Source: Corynebacterium genitalium ATCC 33030
GTDB taxonomy: Bacteria; Actinomycetota; Actinomycetes; Mycobacteriales; Mycobacteriaceae
Direction: 5' to 3'
DNA: 64,000 nucleotides
Assembly (NCBI RefSeq): GCF_000143825.1
Contig: NZ_CM000961.1
Coordinates: 1,323,448-1,387,447, forward strand
This document shows positions 46,675 to 56,432 of the stretch, piece after piece. Under the pieces are notes generated by a model that searched no databases, was not told the DNA's origin, and saw only the letters and a list, made by a program, of their open reading frames with translations. The stretch's first letter is position 1. Each line of letters opens with the position of its first letter. The translations under genes and the position numbers were made by a program.

Positions 46675-47959
46675 ATCAATCAACCTGGCCACAAGCAGCC
46701 TGCGCACGAATAAACTGCGCTCCATTTTGACCCTGCTGGGCATCATCATCGGCATCATGGCCGTGATCATCATCATGACGCTCGGCCGCGGCCTGCAGAA
46801 CCAGGTGATGAGTGGTCTGGAAGACATTGGCGCGTCCCGGCACGTGGTGATGATCGCCCAAACTCCAGACGAAGAAGAAGCGATGCCGGAAGACGAGTTC
46901 TCCGGCGGCATGGACATGCCGGTCGATGATGAGTCCGACATGGTTTCTATCGACGAGCTCGGCGAGATCCGGGAGCATTTCGGTGAGCGGGTCATCGGTG
47001 TGGATATCTCCGAGATGGTTCCTGCGGAGACGAAATACGGCGAGAAGACAGCATCTGCCGATATCAATCCGGTGCTTGCGGATTCCTTGGGCGTTCGCGC
47101 CATCAACGTTGAATTCGGTCGGGGAGTGACGCAACAGGACATTGATACCGAGCGTCCCGTCGCGGTGATTTCGCAGGAGCTTGTCGACGCATTCTTTGAC
47201 GGCGACGCAGCCGCCGCCCTCGGTGAGCGCATCGATATCGAAGGCGATTCCACCGGGGTGTTCACCGTGATCGGTGTCGCCGAAGCCGAGGAAGAAAATG
47301 CCGATAGCTTCGGTCAGATGCAGGCCTATGGTCAGATCTATATCCCGTTGAGCTCACTCGAGCGGATCGCCGAACCCATTGAAAGCGTCAACATGTTCAT
47401 CGTGCAGACCACGGGTGATGAGGACCCGGCTGAGTTCCGCAACGAGCTGCAGAGCTACATGGACCGCCAGTACGCGCACAATGACAACGCCGAAGCGCAA
47501 GTCATCGACATGGAGTCGTCCCTCGAGGGATTCACAGCCATCTTTGGCGCCATTAGCTCGGTGATCGCGTCCATCGGTGGTATTTCTCTGCTCGTCGGCG
47601 GAATCGGCGTGATGAACGTCATGCTCATCACCGTCACCGAACGCACCCGGGAAATCGGTGTGCGTAAGGCGCTCGGCGCGACCCGCCGCGACATCCGCAC
47701 CCAGTTCATCGTAGAGGCAGTGATGGTGTGTCTGCTCGGTGGAATCATTGGCGTGCTACTCGGCGGCCTCATCGGCGTGTTGTCGAGTGGCTTGCTCGGC
47801 TTCATCGAAGGTGACTCCTACGGCCCGGTGGCATTCCCACCGATCGGGGCAGTGGTGTTCTCGCTGTTGTTCTCAATGGGTATCGGCGTCTTCTTCGGTT
47901 TCTACCCGGCAAACAAGGCTGCCAAGATGCAACCGATCGACGCTTTGCGCTACGAGTAG
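46661..47959 (+). CDS. MacB-like ABC transporter permease
   Basis: 432-residue FtsX/MacB-type permease: one membrane helix near 20-45 (LLGIIIGIMAVIIIMTLG), a large external MacB domain (about 50-290) with acidic patches, and three helices at the end with VTERTREIGVRKALGATRRDI, the coupling segment of the family. ATG at 46661 with GGAGG 5 bases upstream; it overlaps the ATPase gene. The final codon region merges into the dnaE start 9 bases on. Confidence 0.92.
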   Translation: MELRESINLATSSLRTNKLRSILTLLGIIIGIMAVIIIMTLGRGLQNQVMSGLEDIGASRHVVMIAQTPDEEEAMPEDEFSGGMDMPVDDESDMVSIDELGEIREHFGERVIGVDISEMVPAETKYGEKTASADINPVLADSLGVRAINVEFGRGVTQQDIDTERPVAVISQELVDAFFDGDAAAALGERIDIEGDSTGVFTVIGVAEAEEENADSFGQMQAYGQIYIPLSSLERIAEPIESVNMFIVQTTGDEDPAEFRNELQSYMDRQYAHNDNAEAQVIDMESSLEGFTAIFGAISSVIASIGGISLLVGGIGVMNVMLITVTERTREIGVRKALGATRRDIRTQFIVEAVMVCLLGGIIGVLLGGLIGVLSSGLLGFIEGDSYGPVAFPPIGAVVFSLLFSMGIGVFFGFYPANKAAKMQPIDALRYE

Positions 47960-47968
47960 ACTCTCCTC

Positions 47969-50900
47969 ATGGCCAAAAAATCCTCCTTTGTCCACCTGCA
48001 CAACCACACCGAGTTCTCCATGCTCGACGGCATGGCCAAGGTGGATCTGCTGGCGGAGGAGGTCTCCCGCCAGGGCATGCCCGCGGTCGGCATGACCGAC
48101 CACGGCAACATGTTCGGGTCGAATGCGTTCTACCGCCGGATGACAGACGCGGGCATCAAGCCCATCATTGGCATCGAGGCCTACATGGCACCCGAGTCGC
48201 GCTTCAATAAGAAGCGTGTGCTGTGGGGCACTCCGGACCAGAAGGGCGATGACGTTTCCGCCTCCGGTGCGTACCTGCACCAGACCATGTTGGCGGAGAA
48301 CGCGACAGGGTTGCGCAACCTGTTCCGCTTGAGCTCGCTGGCATCTTACGAAGGTCAGCTAGGTAAGTGGCCGCGTATGGATGCGGAGCTCATCGCCGAG
48401 CATGCCGACGGCATTATCGCCACGACGGGGTGCCCGTCCGGTGATGTGCAAACGCGCCTGCGATTGGGCCAGTACGACCAGGCACTCGAGGCCGCTGCGA
48501 TGTGGCAGGACATCTACGGCAAGGACAACTACTTCCTCGAGCTCATGGACCACGGTCTGACCATTGAACGCCGCGTCCGTGAGGATTTGCTGCGCATCGG
48601 CGAAGCTCTAGACCTGCCGCCGTTGGTTACCAACGACTGCCACTACGTGCTGGAATCCCAGGCACCCGCCCACGAGGCGATGCTGTGTGTCCAGACTGGT
48701 AAGACGCTGCTGGACCCGGACCGGTTCAAGTTCGACGGCACCGGCTACTACATCAAGTCCGCCGAGCAGATGCGCAACGATTGGGATGACATGGTGCCCG
48801 ACGGCTGCGACAACACTCTCTGGGTCGCTGAGCGCGTCGGCGACTATGGCGAGTTGTGGGCGGAGCACCCGCACGACCGCATGCCGATTGCCACCGTGCC
48901 GGAGGGGGAGACCCCGACGACGTGGCTGCGCAAGGAAGTGCACCGCGGCCTGGATGAGCGGTTCGAGGGCAAGGAGGTGCCGGAGGACTACCGCACCCGC
49001 GCCGACTACGAGATCGACGTCATCGACATGAAGGGCTACCCGTCCTACTTCCTCATCGTCGCTGAGCTGATCAAGCACGCACGTTCCATCGGTATCCGCG
49101 TTGGTCCGGGCCGTGGTTCCGCAGCAGGTTCCCTGGTCGCGTACGCGCTGACCATCACCAATATCGATCCGATGGAGCACGGCCTGCTCTTCGAGCGTTT
49201 CTTGAACCCCGAGCGTCCGTCCGCACCCGATATCGATATTGACTTCGACGACCGCCGCCGCGGCGAGATGCTCACCTATGCAGCAGAGAACTGGGGCGAG
49301 GACAAGATCGCCCAGGTGATCACCTTCGGCACCGTGAAGACGAAGCAGGCGATCAAGGACTCCGCCAAGGTCAACTTTGGCCAGGAAGGTTTCCAGAAAG
49401 CCGACCGGATCAACGCTGCACTCCCACCGGCGATCATGGCGAAGGACATCCCGCTGTCTGGTATTACCGACCCGGAGCACGACCGCTACTCCGAGGCCAC
49501 TGAAGTCCGCTCGATGATTGAGACCGACCCAGACGTGGCGAAGATTTATGAGACGGCGCGGGGTCTGGAAGGCGTCGTCAGGCAAGCGGGCGTGCACGCG
49601 TGTGCCGTGATTATGGCGTCGGTGCCGCTTATGGACCACATCCCGATGTGGAAGAGGCCTGCCGACGGCGCACTGATCACCGGTTGGGACTACCCCGCGT
49701 GTGAGGCCATCGGTCTGCTGAAGATGGATTTCCTGGGGCTGCGTAACCTCACGGTGATCGGTGACGCCATCGAGAACATTGAGAAGAACCGCGGCGAGAC
49801 CATTGATCTTGAGGCATTGGACACGGACAATGAAGCGGTCTACGAGCTGCTGTCCCGTGGTGACACACTCGGTGTGTTCCAGCTCGACGGCGGCGGCATG
49901 CAGGAGCTGCTCAAGCGCATGAAGCCGACCGGCTTCAACGATATTGTCGCCTCGTTGGCGCTCTACCGTCCCGGCCCGATGGGTGTGAACGCGCACTGGG
50001 ATTACGCGGACCGCAAGAACGGCCGCAAGCCGATCACTCCGATCCACCCGGAGCTGGAGGAGCCGCTCAAGGAGATTCTCGATGAGACGTACGGTCTGAT
50101 CGTTTACCAAGAGCAGATCATGAACATCTCCCAGAAGGTGGCCAACTACACCGCCGGCCAAGCAGACGGCTTCCGTAAGGCGATGGGTAAGAAGAAGCCC
50201 GAGGTGCTCGCCCAGGAATACGAGAAGTTTTCCCAGGGCATGTTCGACAACGGTTACTCTAAGGCTGCTGTCGACGCTCTGTGGGGCACGATCGAGCCGT
50301 TCGCGTCCTACGCGTTCAACAAGTCCCACGCCGCTGGTTACGCGCTCGTGTCTTACTGGACGGCCTACCTGAAGGCGAACTACGCCGCGGAATACATGGC
50401 CGCTCTGCTGACCTCCGTCGGTGACAAGAAGGACAAGTCCGCGATCTACCTGGCTGACTGCAGGCACCTGGGCATCTCGGTGCTCCCGCCGGACATTAAT
50501 GAGTCTGAAGAGACTTTCATGGCTGTGGACAAGGACATCCGTTACGGCCTTGCCGCGATCCGCAATGTCGGTGCAGAAGTGGTGGAGTCCATCATGGAGT
50601 CCCGCCGCACCAAGGGCGCTTTCACGAACTTCTCCGATTACCTGGACAAGATCGATCTGCTGCCGTGCAACAAGCGCATTACCGAGTCGCTGATCAAGGC
50701 GGGCGCGTTCGATTCATTGGATCACCCGCGCAAGGGTTTGCTGTTGGTTTCCGACGACGCTGTGGATTCGGTGCTGACCACGAAGAAGGCGGCCGACAAG
50801 GGGCAGTTCGACCTGTTTTCTGCCTTCGGGGGAGACCAGGAGGCCACGAACGCGTTTTCCATTGAGGTGCCTGACGACGAGTGGGAGAAGAAGCACAAAC

Positions 50901-51526
50901 TCGCCCTCGAGCGTGAAATGCTCGGTTTGTATGTCTCGGGCCACCCGCTCGACGGTTTCGAGGAAGCCATTGACGCCCAGACCGACACTCCGCTGCCGAA
51001 GATCCTAGAAGGAGAGATGCGCCACGGTGATGAAGTGACCATCGGCGGCATTATTTCCGGCGTGGATCGGCGGTACTCGAAAAAGGACGGTTCCCCATGG
51101 GCCATCGTCACCCTCGAGGACCACCACGGTGCGCAGGTCGAAGTGCTACTGTTCAACAAGGTCTACGCGCTGGTGGCGCCGCAGATCGTCGAGGACAACA
51201 TCATACTGGTCAAGGCGCACGTGTCCATCCGCGACGACCGCATGAGCCTATTCGGCGACGACGTGAAAGTCCCAGAGCTCGGCCCCGGTAACGGTGCCGG
51301 TCTACCGTTGCGCCTGACTCTGAAGACGGAGCAGTGCACGATGGACAACATCCGCAAACTCAAGCAGGTTCTGTCGAATAACCCGGGTGACTCGGACGTC
51401 TACTTGAACCTGGTCAACGGTGACCAGTCCCAATTGATGATCTTGGGGGACCACCTGCGAGTAGAAAGATCCGGCAGCCTCATGGGCGATTTGAAGGCCG
51501 CCATGGGTGCCGGAGTCCTGGGATAG
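47969..51526 (+). CDS. dnaE: DNA polymerase III alpha subunit
   Basis: Replicative polymerase of 1185 residues. PHP domain at the start ([16 protein letters not shown]), catalytic aspartates in [13 protein letters not shown] near residue 420, a tau-binding/helix-hairpin-helix region, and an OB fold ([29 protein letters not shown]) near 1015. The C-terminus is as expected for actinobacterial DnaE1. No ribosome site precedes the ATG; TAGACT (47957-47962), which includes the stop of the permease gene, is 6 bases before it and could give a leaderless mRNA. A strong hairpin follows at 51531-51558. Confidence 0.96.
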   Translation: MAKKSSFVHLHNHTEFSMLDGMAKVDLLAEEVSRQGMPAVGMTDHGNMFGSNAFYRRMTDAGIKPIIGIEAYMAPESRFNKKRVLWGTPDQKGDDVSASGAYLHQTMLAENATGLRNLFRLSSLASYEGQLGKWPRMDAELIAEHADGIIATTGCPSGDVQTRLRLGQYDQALEAAAMWQDIYGKDNYFLELMDHGLTIERRVREDLLRIGEALDLPPLVTNDCHYVLESQAPAHEAMLCVQTGKTLLDPDRFKFDGTGYYIKSAEQMRNDWDDMVPDGCDNTLWVAERVGDYGELWAEHPHDRMPIATVPEGETPTTWLRKEVHRGLDERFEGKEVPEDYRTRADYEIDVIDMKGYPSYFLIVAELIKHARSIGIRVGPGRGSAAGSLVAYALTITNIDPMEHGLLFERFLNPERPSAPDIDIDFDDRRRGEMLTYAAENWGEDKIAQVITFGTVKTKQAIKDSAKVNFGQEGFQKADRINAALPPAIMAKDIPLSGITDPEHDRYSEATEVRSMIETDPDVAKIYETARGLEGVVRQAGVHACAVIMASVPLMDHIPMWKRPADGALITGWDYPACEAIGLLKMDFLGLRNLTVIGDAIENIEKNRGETIDLEALDTDNEAVYELLSRGDTLGVFQLDGGGMQELLKRMKPTGFNDIVASLALYRPGPMGVNAHWDYADRKNGRKPITPIHPELEEPLKEILDETYGLIVYQEQIMNISQKVANYTAGQADGFRKAMGKKKPEVLAQEYEKFSQGMFDNGYSKAAVDALWGTIEPFASYAFNKSHAAGYALVSYWTAYLKANYAAEYMAALLTSVGDKKDKSAIYLADCRHLGISVLPPDINESEETFMAVDKDIRYGLAAIRNVGAEVVESIMESRRTKGAFTNFSDYLDKIDLLPCNKRITESLIKAGAFDSLDHPRKGLLLVSDDAVDSVLTTKKAADKGQFDLFSAFGGDQEATNAFSIEVPDDEWEKKHKLALEREMLGLYVSGHPLDGFEEAIDAQTDTPLPKILEGEMRHGDEVTIGGIISGVDRRYSKKDGSPWAIVTLEDHHGAQVEVLLFNKVYALVAPQIVEDNIILVKAHVSIRDDRMSLFGDDVKVPELGPGNGAGLPLRLTLKTEQCTMDNIRKLKQVLSNNPGDSDVYLNLVNGDQSQLMILGDHLRVERSGSLMGDLKAAMGAGVLG

Positions 51527-51530
51527 AAAA

Positions 51531-51558
51531 AGCTGGCGAGCGCATCTACTCGCCAGCT
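51531..51558 (-). terminator. Terminator for the small secreted-protein gene, shared with dnaE end
   Basis: AGCTGGCGAG and CTCGCCAGCT form a perfect 10-bp stem with an 8-base loop. On the minus strand it runs into TTTTTCTA, a classic terminator for the gene at 51602-51994. On the plus strand no T-run follows, so it may only stall or protect dnaE mRNA. Confidence 0.8.
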
Positions 51559-51601
51559 AACGTGCCGGGATAACTAGCTCAGCTAGCTATCTACCACGCG
51601 T

Positions 51602-51994
51602 CTACTTCTTGAAGAGGGACTCGAACTGCGCCTTCGCAGCCGGGTTGATCTTGATGATCAGCGCGGCGAGCTGAGTGGCCACGGTAACCACGCCGGCAAG
51701 AGCAGCGACGATGGCGCTGACCGACTCAAAGTGGTTGGAGTTAACGTACCTCTCGAGGCGGTTCAGGCCGGAAGAACCGAAGCTGCCGTCCAGTGGTCCC
51801 TCACTGGACGCGCCGTTCTTGTTCCAAGGGTCCTTGGAATCACCGTTTTCTTCCTTGTCGTCGTCAGACGGGGTGTCGTTGCCCTCGTTTTCGGCAGAAA
51901 TGTTCTGAGCGTTCTCAGCAAAAGCGGGGGTGACGGAACCGAGGATGAGGGTGGTGGACAGGGCGGCGGCGACAAGGCCAGTGCGCTTCTTCAC
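51602..51994 (-). CDS. Small secreted protein with C-terminal hydrophobic segment
   Basis: 130 residues. A signal peptide (MKKRTGLVAAALSTTLILGSVTPAFA, cleavage after AFA) leads to an acidic, Ser/Asn-rich disordered stretch and a C-terminal helix pair, VSAIVAALAGVVTVATQLAALIIKI, ending in AAKAQFESLFKK. The design recalls small corynebacterial surface or pore-forming proteins, but no family is assigned. The start is the GTG at 51994, with AAGGAG 9 bases upstream on its strand; a TTG at 52012 is in frame but overlaps that site. A monocistronic unit with its own terminator. Confidence 0.7.
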   Translation of the reverse strand: MKKRTGLVAAALSTTLILGSVTPAFAENAQNISAENEGNDTPSDDDKEENGDSKDPWNKNGASSEGPLDGSFGSSGLNRLERYVNSNHFESVSAIVAALAGVVTVATQLAALIIKINPAAKAQFESLFKK

Positions 51995-52015
51995 GGGGAA
52001 AGACTCCTTCAAAAA

Positions 52016-52032
52016 GTACGCTTGGGGCGTAC
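52016..52032 (-). promoter_or_regulatory. 6-bp inverted repeat upstream of the small secreted-protein gene
   Basis: GTACGC-TTGGG-GCGTAC sits a few bases upstream of that gene's ribosome site, where an operator or leader hairpin could act. Short, so only suggestive. Confidence 0.3.
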
Positions 52033-52104
52033 ATGCAATGTGCAGTAAGTGGATTAGAAACCGCGAAGAAGTTTAGTCGCTTTCCGGGCGAAATCCAAGG
52101 GGTC

Positions 52105-52110
52105 TAAGAT
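52105..52110 (+). promoter_or_regulatory. Candidate -10 box for ilvA (leaderless)
   Basis: TAAGAT ends 8 bases before the ilvA ATG at 52119, and no ribosome site lies between. No clear -35 is seen. Confidence 0.4.
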
Positions 52111-52118
52111 GATCTTCT

Positions 52119-53402
52119 ATGACTTCCGCGCCTGATTTCACGCCCGTGCACGCCTCCGATATCCAGGGTGCGCAGGCTGGAATTTCCAGCGTCATCGCGC
52201 CCACTCCGTTGCAGTTCTGCCCGCGCTTGTCGCAGCAGCACGGGGTGGAGGTGTACCTGAAGCGGGAAGACCTCCAGGACGTGCGGTCGTACAAGATCCG
52301 CGGCGCCTACTACAACATTTCCAACTTGAGCGATGAGGAGAAAGCGGCTGGGGTCGTCGCAGCGTCGGCAGGCAATCATGCGCAAGGGGTGGCGTACGCG
52401 TGCCGGGCGATGGGCATTGACGGCAAGATCTTCGTGCCCAAGCGGACCCCGAAGCAGAAACGCGACCGGATCATGGTCCACGGCGGGGACAGCGTGGAAC
52501 TGGTGCTCGTGGGCAACAACTTCGACGAAGCCGCGGAAGCAGCGCGCCGAGATGCGGAAGAACGCGGTGCCACCCTCGTGGAGCCTTTCAACGCGCGTGA
52601 CACCGTCATCGGTCAGGGCACCGTTGCGGCAGAAGTGCTCACGCAGCTGACCGGTTTCGGCAAATCGCTCGATTCCATCTTCGTCCCCGTTGGCGGTGGG
52701 GGTCTGATCGGAGGAATCGCCGCCTACCTCGCCGACATGTCGCCGCGCACGGCCATCATCGGTACTGAGCCAGCAGGCGCTGCGTCCCTGGCAGCTGCGA
52801 TGAACGCGGGCGGACCGGTCACGCTCGAGGCGATTGATCCGTTCGTCGATGGGGCCGCGGTCAAGCGCATCGGCGACGTCAACTACCGCATCATCGAGGA
52901 AAACCAGGGACGCATCCACATCGTCGACGTCGATGAAGGCGCTGTGTGCACGAACATGCTGGACCTGTACCAGAACGAGGGCATCATCGCGGAGCCTGCG
53001 GGCGCGCTGTCGGTCACCGCGCTCGATGAGGTCAAGCTCGCACCAGGCAGCACGGTCGTCTGCGTCATCTCCGGCGGCAACAATGACGTGCTGCGGTACG
53101 CGGAGATCATGGAGCGCTCCCTAGTCCACCGCGGGTTGAAGCACTACTTCCTGGTCAACTTTGCTCAGGAGCCGGGCCAGCTACGCCGTTTCCTCAACGA
53201 TGTGCTGGGCCCGGACGACGATATTTCGCTGTTCGAATACCTGAAGAAGAACAACCGGGAGACCGGTGCCGCGCTCGTCGGCATCGAACTGGCTCGCGCG
53301 ACGGATCTCGATCCGCTGCTTGCGCGCATGGAGGATGCCTCCTTCGACTGTCAGCGCCTCATGCCGGGCACACCGGAGTACGAATTCATCGTCACCGGTT
53401 AG
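52119..53402 (+). CDS. ilvA: Threonine ammonia-lyase (threonine dehydratase)
   Basis: PLP enzyme of 427 residues that deaminates threonine to 2-oxobutanoate, the first step of isoleucine synthesis. The PLP lysine is K59 in RSYKIRGAYYN; SAGNHAQGVAYAC binds substrate and VPVGGGGLIGG the PLP phosphate. A single ACT-like regulatory domain (KHYFLVNFAQEPGQLRRFLNDVLGPDDDIS, from about residue 340) would mediate feedback control by isoleucine, as in corynebacterial IlvA. It converges on treZ, 17 bases apart. Confidence 0.95.
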   Translation: MTSAPDFTPVHASDIQGAQAGISSVIAPTPLQFCPRLSQQHGVEVYLKREDLQDVRSYKIRGAYYNISNLSDEEKAAGVVAASAGNHAQGVAYACRAMGIDGKIFVPKRTPKQKRDRIMVHGGDSVELVLVGNNFDEAAEAARRDAEERGATLVEPFNARDTVIGQGTVAAEVLTQLTGFGKSLDSIFVPVGGGGLIGGIAAYLADMSPRTAIIGTEPAGAASLAAAMNAGGPVTLEAIDPFVDGAAVKRIGDVNYRIIEENQGRIHIVDVDEGAVCTNMLDLYQNEGIIAEPAGALSVTALDEVKLAPGSTVVCVISGGNNDVLRYAEIMERSLVHRGLKHYFLVNFAQEPGQLRRFLNDVLGPDDDISLFEYLKKNNRETGAALVGIELARATDLDPLLARMEDASFDCQRLMPGTPEYEFIVTG

Positions 53403-53419
53403 CGCGAGTCAGCGCGGGG

Positions 53420-55144
53420 CTAGCGTGCGATGATCGCGAACTCCCATGCGCTCAGCACGGTCTGCTGCTTATCGACGCGCGGCGAGCCGTACGAGTACAC
53501 CAACTCACCACCCGCGGGCACTGTGACCTCCTCGTCGGAAAAGTTGGCGGCGAGGAAGACGTCGTCGTACCCCATGGTCAACCACTTCTCGCCGTCTGCT
53601 CCGTGATCGACCCGGAGCTCGCGCAGGTCGTCTTTGGCCAGCCCGAGCCGGCGGCGCAGCGTGAGCAGATCCTTGTAGATCTCGTACATCTTCACGTTGT
53701 CGCCGGCGAAGTTCCAGTCGAGTTTCGCCGACTCGAAGGTCTCGGGGTCGACCGGGTCGGGCACATGGTCGAAGTTCCAGCCGTAGCGGGCGAATTCGTG
53801 CGCGCGGCCTTCGCGGGTGAGCCGCTGCAAGTCCTCGTCAGTGTGGGAGACGAAGAAAGGGAACGGGGTTTGGGCGAAGAACTCCTCGCCCATGAAGATC
53901 ATCGGCGTGAACGGGCTGAAGAAGATCACTGCCGCCTTCAACGCGTGCTGCGCCATCGTCAGGTTTTGCGACGGCCGGTCGCCCGCTGCGCGGTTGCCTA
54001 CCTGGTCGTGCGTGGTGGTGTAGGTGATCAGCTTCCACGGGGCGATCTGCTCCAGGTTCAGCGCGCGCCCGTGCGTGCGTCCGCGGAAGTTGGACCAGTC
54101 TCTGCGGAAGCGGTAGCCGTGGCGGAGGCTGTCGGCGAGGATTTCCACCGTTCCGAAGTCCTCGTAGTAAGCGATGTTTTCGCCGGTGATGACGGTGTGG
54201 AGGGCATGGTGGACGTCGTCAAGCCACTGCGCGTCCAGCCCGTACCCGCCGTGGGCGTAGTCGGCAATGATGCGCGGATCATTCAAGTCGCTCTCTGCGA
54301 TGATGATCGGGTTCGGGCCGTTCTTCACCTCGATCTCGTCGGCGAGCATGTTGATCTCCTCCATGATGGAGTACGCCGCGCGGTCGTCGTAGGAGTGCAC
54401 CGCGTCGAGTCGCAGCCCGTCGATGTGGAACTCGTCGAGCCACTGCCGGACAGAATCAAGCACGTAGGCGCGCACCTCGTCCGAGTTGGCCCCGGAGAGG
54501 TTGACCACATCGCCCCAGCCTGTCGAGCCGGCGGTGGTGTAGGGGCCGAACATGCCGTTGTAGTTGCCGTCGGGGCCGAAGTGGTTGTACACCACGTCGA
54601 GGAAGACGCCCACGCCACGGTGGTGGGCAGCATCGACAAGCCGTTTGAGGCCCTCCGGTCCGCCGTAGGACTCCTGAACTGCAAACCAGTCGACACCGTC
54701 ATACCCCCAGTTGCGCTCGCCCCCGAACGGCTGGACAGGCATGAGTTCAATCGTGGTCACACCGAGTTCAACGAGGTAATCAAGCTTATCGACGATCGCA
54801 TCGAACGTTCCCTCCGGCGTGAACGTGCCCACGTGAAGCTCGTAGATGACTTGGCCCTGCAACTCGTAGTTGACCCAGTGGTCGTCGGTCCACGGGAAGT
54901 CTGTACTGACGACTTCCGAGAGTCCGTGAATGCCGTCCGGCTGGCGCCGGGAGCGCGGATCGGGGAGGGGTTTGGACCAGTCGTTGCCGTCGAAAAGCGT
55001 GAAGCCGTAGCGCTGGCCAGGAACCTGCTCGACATCGCTGGTCCACCACCCGCGGCGGCTGTCATCGCGGCGCATATCGTGCTCGGTGTCGTCGACGATG
55101 AGACGAACATCGTGCGCGTGCGGGGCCCAGACTTCAAACCTCAT
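53420..55144 (-). CDS. treZ: Malto-oligosyltrehalose trehalohydrolase TreZ
   Basis: GH13 enzyme of 574 residues that cuts trehalose from the end of maltooligosyl-trehalose. An N-terminal CBM48-like domain (RFEVWAPHAHDVRLIV) leads to the barrel with DVVYNHFGPDGNY, the nucleophile in GLRLDAVHSYDD, the acid in IIAESDLNDPR and YTTTHDQVGNR. The start is the ATG at 55142-55144; the open frame upstream lies over the divergent YigZ gene and is not coding. TreZ acts after TreY, encoded at 58149-60644. Confidence 0.95.
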   Translation of the reverse strand: MRFEVWAPHAHDVRLIVDDTEHDMRRDDSRRGWWTSDVEQVPGQRYGFTLFDGNDWSKPLPDPRSRRQPDGIHGLSEVVSTDFPWTDDHWVNYELQGQVIYELHVGTFTPEGTFDAIVDKLDYLVELGVTTIELMPVQPFGGERNWGYDGVDWFAVQESYGGPEGLKRLVDAAHHRGVGVFLDVVYNHFGPDGNYNGMFGPYTTAGSTGWGDVVNLSGANSDEVRAYVLDSVRQWLDEFHIDGLRLDAVHSYDDRAAYSIMEEINMLADEIEVKNGPNPIIIAESDLNDPRIIADYAHGGYGLDAQWLDDVHHALHTVITGENIAYYEDFGTVEILADSLRHGYRFRRDWSNFRGRTHGRALNLEQIAPWKLITYTTTHDQVGNRAAGDRPSQNLTMAQHALKAAVIFFSPFTPMIFMGEEFFAQTPFPFFVSHTDEDLQRLTREGRAHEFARYGWNFDHVPDPVDPETFESAKLDWNFAGDNVKMYEIYKDLLTLRRRLGLAKDDLRELRVDHGADGEKWLTMGYDDVFLAANFSDEEVTVPAGGELVYSYGSPRVDKQQTVLSAWEFAIIAR

Positions 55145-55159
55145 GTCTCCCACACTAAG

Positions 55160-55165
55160 TAATAT
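55160..55165 (+). promoter_or_regulatory. Candidate -10 box for the YigZ-family gene (leaderless)
   Basis: TAATAT ends 9 bases before the ATG at 55175. Only 30 bases separate treZ and this gene, so the upstream promoter elements must lie inside treZ. Confidence 0.4.
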
Positions 55166-55174
55166 CTGAAACTC

Positions 55175-55816
55175 ATGCTGACGACATTCACCCTTCCTCC
55201 GCCAGGCGACCCGGTGGTCAACGAGATAGTGATCAAGAAATCTCGCTTCATCACCTGGATCGCCCGCGCTGAATCCGAGGAGGAAGCCCGCGACGTGATC
55301 GCGCGTGCCCGCGCCGAGTTCCCCGACGCGCGGCACCACTGCACCGCCTTCATCGCGGACCCGGAAGGACGCATCGAGCGTTCTTCCGACGACGGCGAAC
55401 CGTCCGGCACAGCTGGCAAACCAATGCTCGACGCGCTGCGCGGGTCGGGGCTGCGCTGTGCGGTCGCTGTGGTCACCCGCTATTTCGGCGGCGTGAAGCT
55501 CGGCGCGGGAGGTCTCGTCCACGCGTACTCGGAATCGGTGTCGCAGGCGCTGGAGCTGGTGGAACCCGTCGAAAAACGAATGCGCGAACTCACCCGCGTC
55601 GACTTGCCGCATGCTGACGCAGGCAGAGTGGAGGCGGACCTGCGTGCTGCAGGAGTGGACGTGGTCGATGTCGAATACGGCGCTCAGGCCGCCTACACCC
55701 TCGCCGTTGCGCCGGGTGGTGTGGAGGAGTTGAACGAGCTGTTGGCGGCTCTGACTCAGGGCACGAGCGAAGCACGCACGGTGGGGCAGACGTGGGTGGA
55801 GCGTGCGTTAGACTGA
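55175..55816 (+). CDS. YigZ/IMPACT-family protein
   Basis: 213-residue protein with the UPF0029/IMPACT N-terminal domain (KSRFITWIARAESEEEARDVI...HHCTAFI...DDGEPSGTAGKPML...VVTRYFGGVKLGAGGLVHAY) and a C-terminal ferredoxin-like domain. The TRYFGG and DGEPSGTAG motifs are diagnostic. The family is linked to translation control, but its bacterial activity is not settled. Divergent from treZ; the next gene's start is 6 bases after its stop. Confidence 0.92.
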   Translation: MLTTFTLPPPGDPVVNEIVIKKSRFITWIARAESEEEARDVIARARAEFPDARHHCTAFIADPEGRIERSSDDGEPSGTAGKPMLDALRGSGLRCAVAVVTRYFGGVKLGAGGLVHAYSESVSQALELVEPVEKRMRELTRVDLPHADAGRVEADLRAAGVDVVDVEYGAQAAYTLAVAPGGVEELNELLAALTQGTSEARTVGQTWVERALD

Positions 55817-55821
55817 ACCCC

Positions 55822-56055
55822 ATGACGATCCAGCCCCGCCCGAATAACCCGATCGAAGCACGCAAGCAAGCCGTGCGCCGCTATTCCCGCAATGGCGCGT
55901 TGTGGGTCGGCGGAGGTGTTGTGGGCGGTGTCGCACTGGCACTTCTGACCCAAACGTGGTCGCTTATCGTGCTCGGTTTCGTAGTTGCCGTTGTCGGCGG
56001 AATGGTCAACTACAGCAAGGTTCAGAAGATCATCAACCACCGGGACCAGTACTAG
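55822..56055 (+). CDS. Small membrane protein, unknown
   Basis: 77 residues: basic N-terminus, then two hydrophobic segments (GALWVGGGVVGGVALALLT and SLIVLGFVVAVVGGMVNY) joined by QTW, and a basic tail. ATG at 55822 follows a TAGACT hexamer (55809-55814) by 7 bases, with no ribosome site. Its TAG stop shares the G with the GTG of the next gene, so translation is coupled. Conserved hypothetical in type; no function assigned. Confidence 0.7.
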   Translation: MTIQPRPNNPIEARKQAVRRYSRNGALWVGGGVVGGVALALLTQTWSLIVLGFVVAVVGGMVNYSKVQKIINHRDQY

Positions 56056-56432
56056 TGCCAGACGGATCCGCCGTCCGCATCGACGTGTGGGTGTGGGCGG
56101 TGCGCATGTATAAAACCCGCACAGAGGCCGCGAACGCTGTGCGCGCCGGGCACGTGAAACTCAACGGCAATGCCGTCAAACCCTCAGCTCAAGTCGTGCC
56201 GGGGGACCGCGTCAAAGCCTGGAAGGATTACCGCGACCTGGTTTACGAGGTCGTCGACACGCCCCGGAAACGCGTCGGCGCACCCATTGCGCGGCAGTGC
56301 TACATCGACCACTCTCCGCCGCCACCGCCGAAGGAGTACTTCTACTCCATGCCGAAGCGTGACCGCGGCGCTGGCCGGCCGACGAAGAAAGAACGCCGCG
56401 AGCTGGACAAACTGCGCGGCAGGAGCGGCTAA
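56055..56432 (+). CDS. S4-domain RNA-binding protein (Hsp15/HslR-like)
   Basis: 125 residues. S4 domain from about residue 8: RIDVWVWAVRMYKTRTEAANAVRAGHVKLNGNAVKPSAQVVPGDRVKAW. A basic, proline-containing tail follows with PTKKERRELDKLRGR. Relatives of Hsp15 bind stalled 50S-peptidyl-tRNA complexes. The GTG at 56055 overlaps the previous stop by one base (TAGTG), the same junction as murF-mraY. The 3' end overlaps the convergent DUF1266 gene by 4 bases. Confidence 0.88.
   Translation: MPDGSAVRIDVWVWAVRMYKTRTEAANAVRAGHVKLNGNAVKPSAQVVPGDRVKAWKDYRDLVYEVVDTPRKRVGAPIARQCYIDHSPPPPPKEYFYSMPKRDRGAGRPTKKERRELDKLRGRSG

Noticed and set aside
51571..51590. AGCTAGCT-rich palindrome after dnaE considered as a recombination or binding site
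   Set aside because: Arms of five bases with no repeat elsewhere; too short to support.
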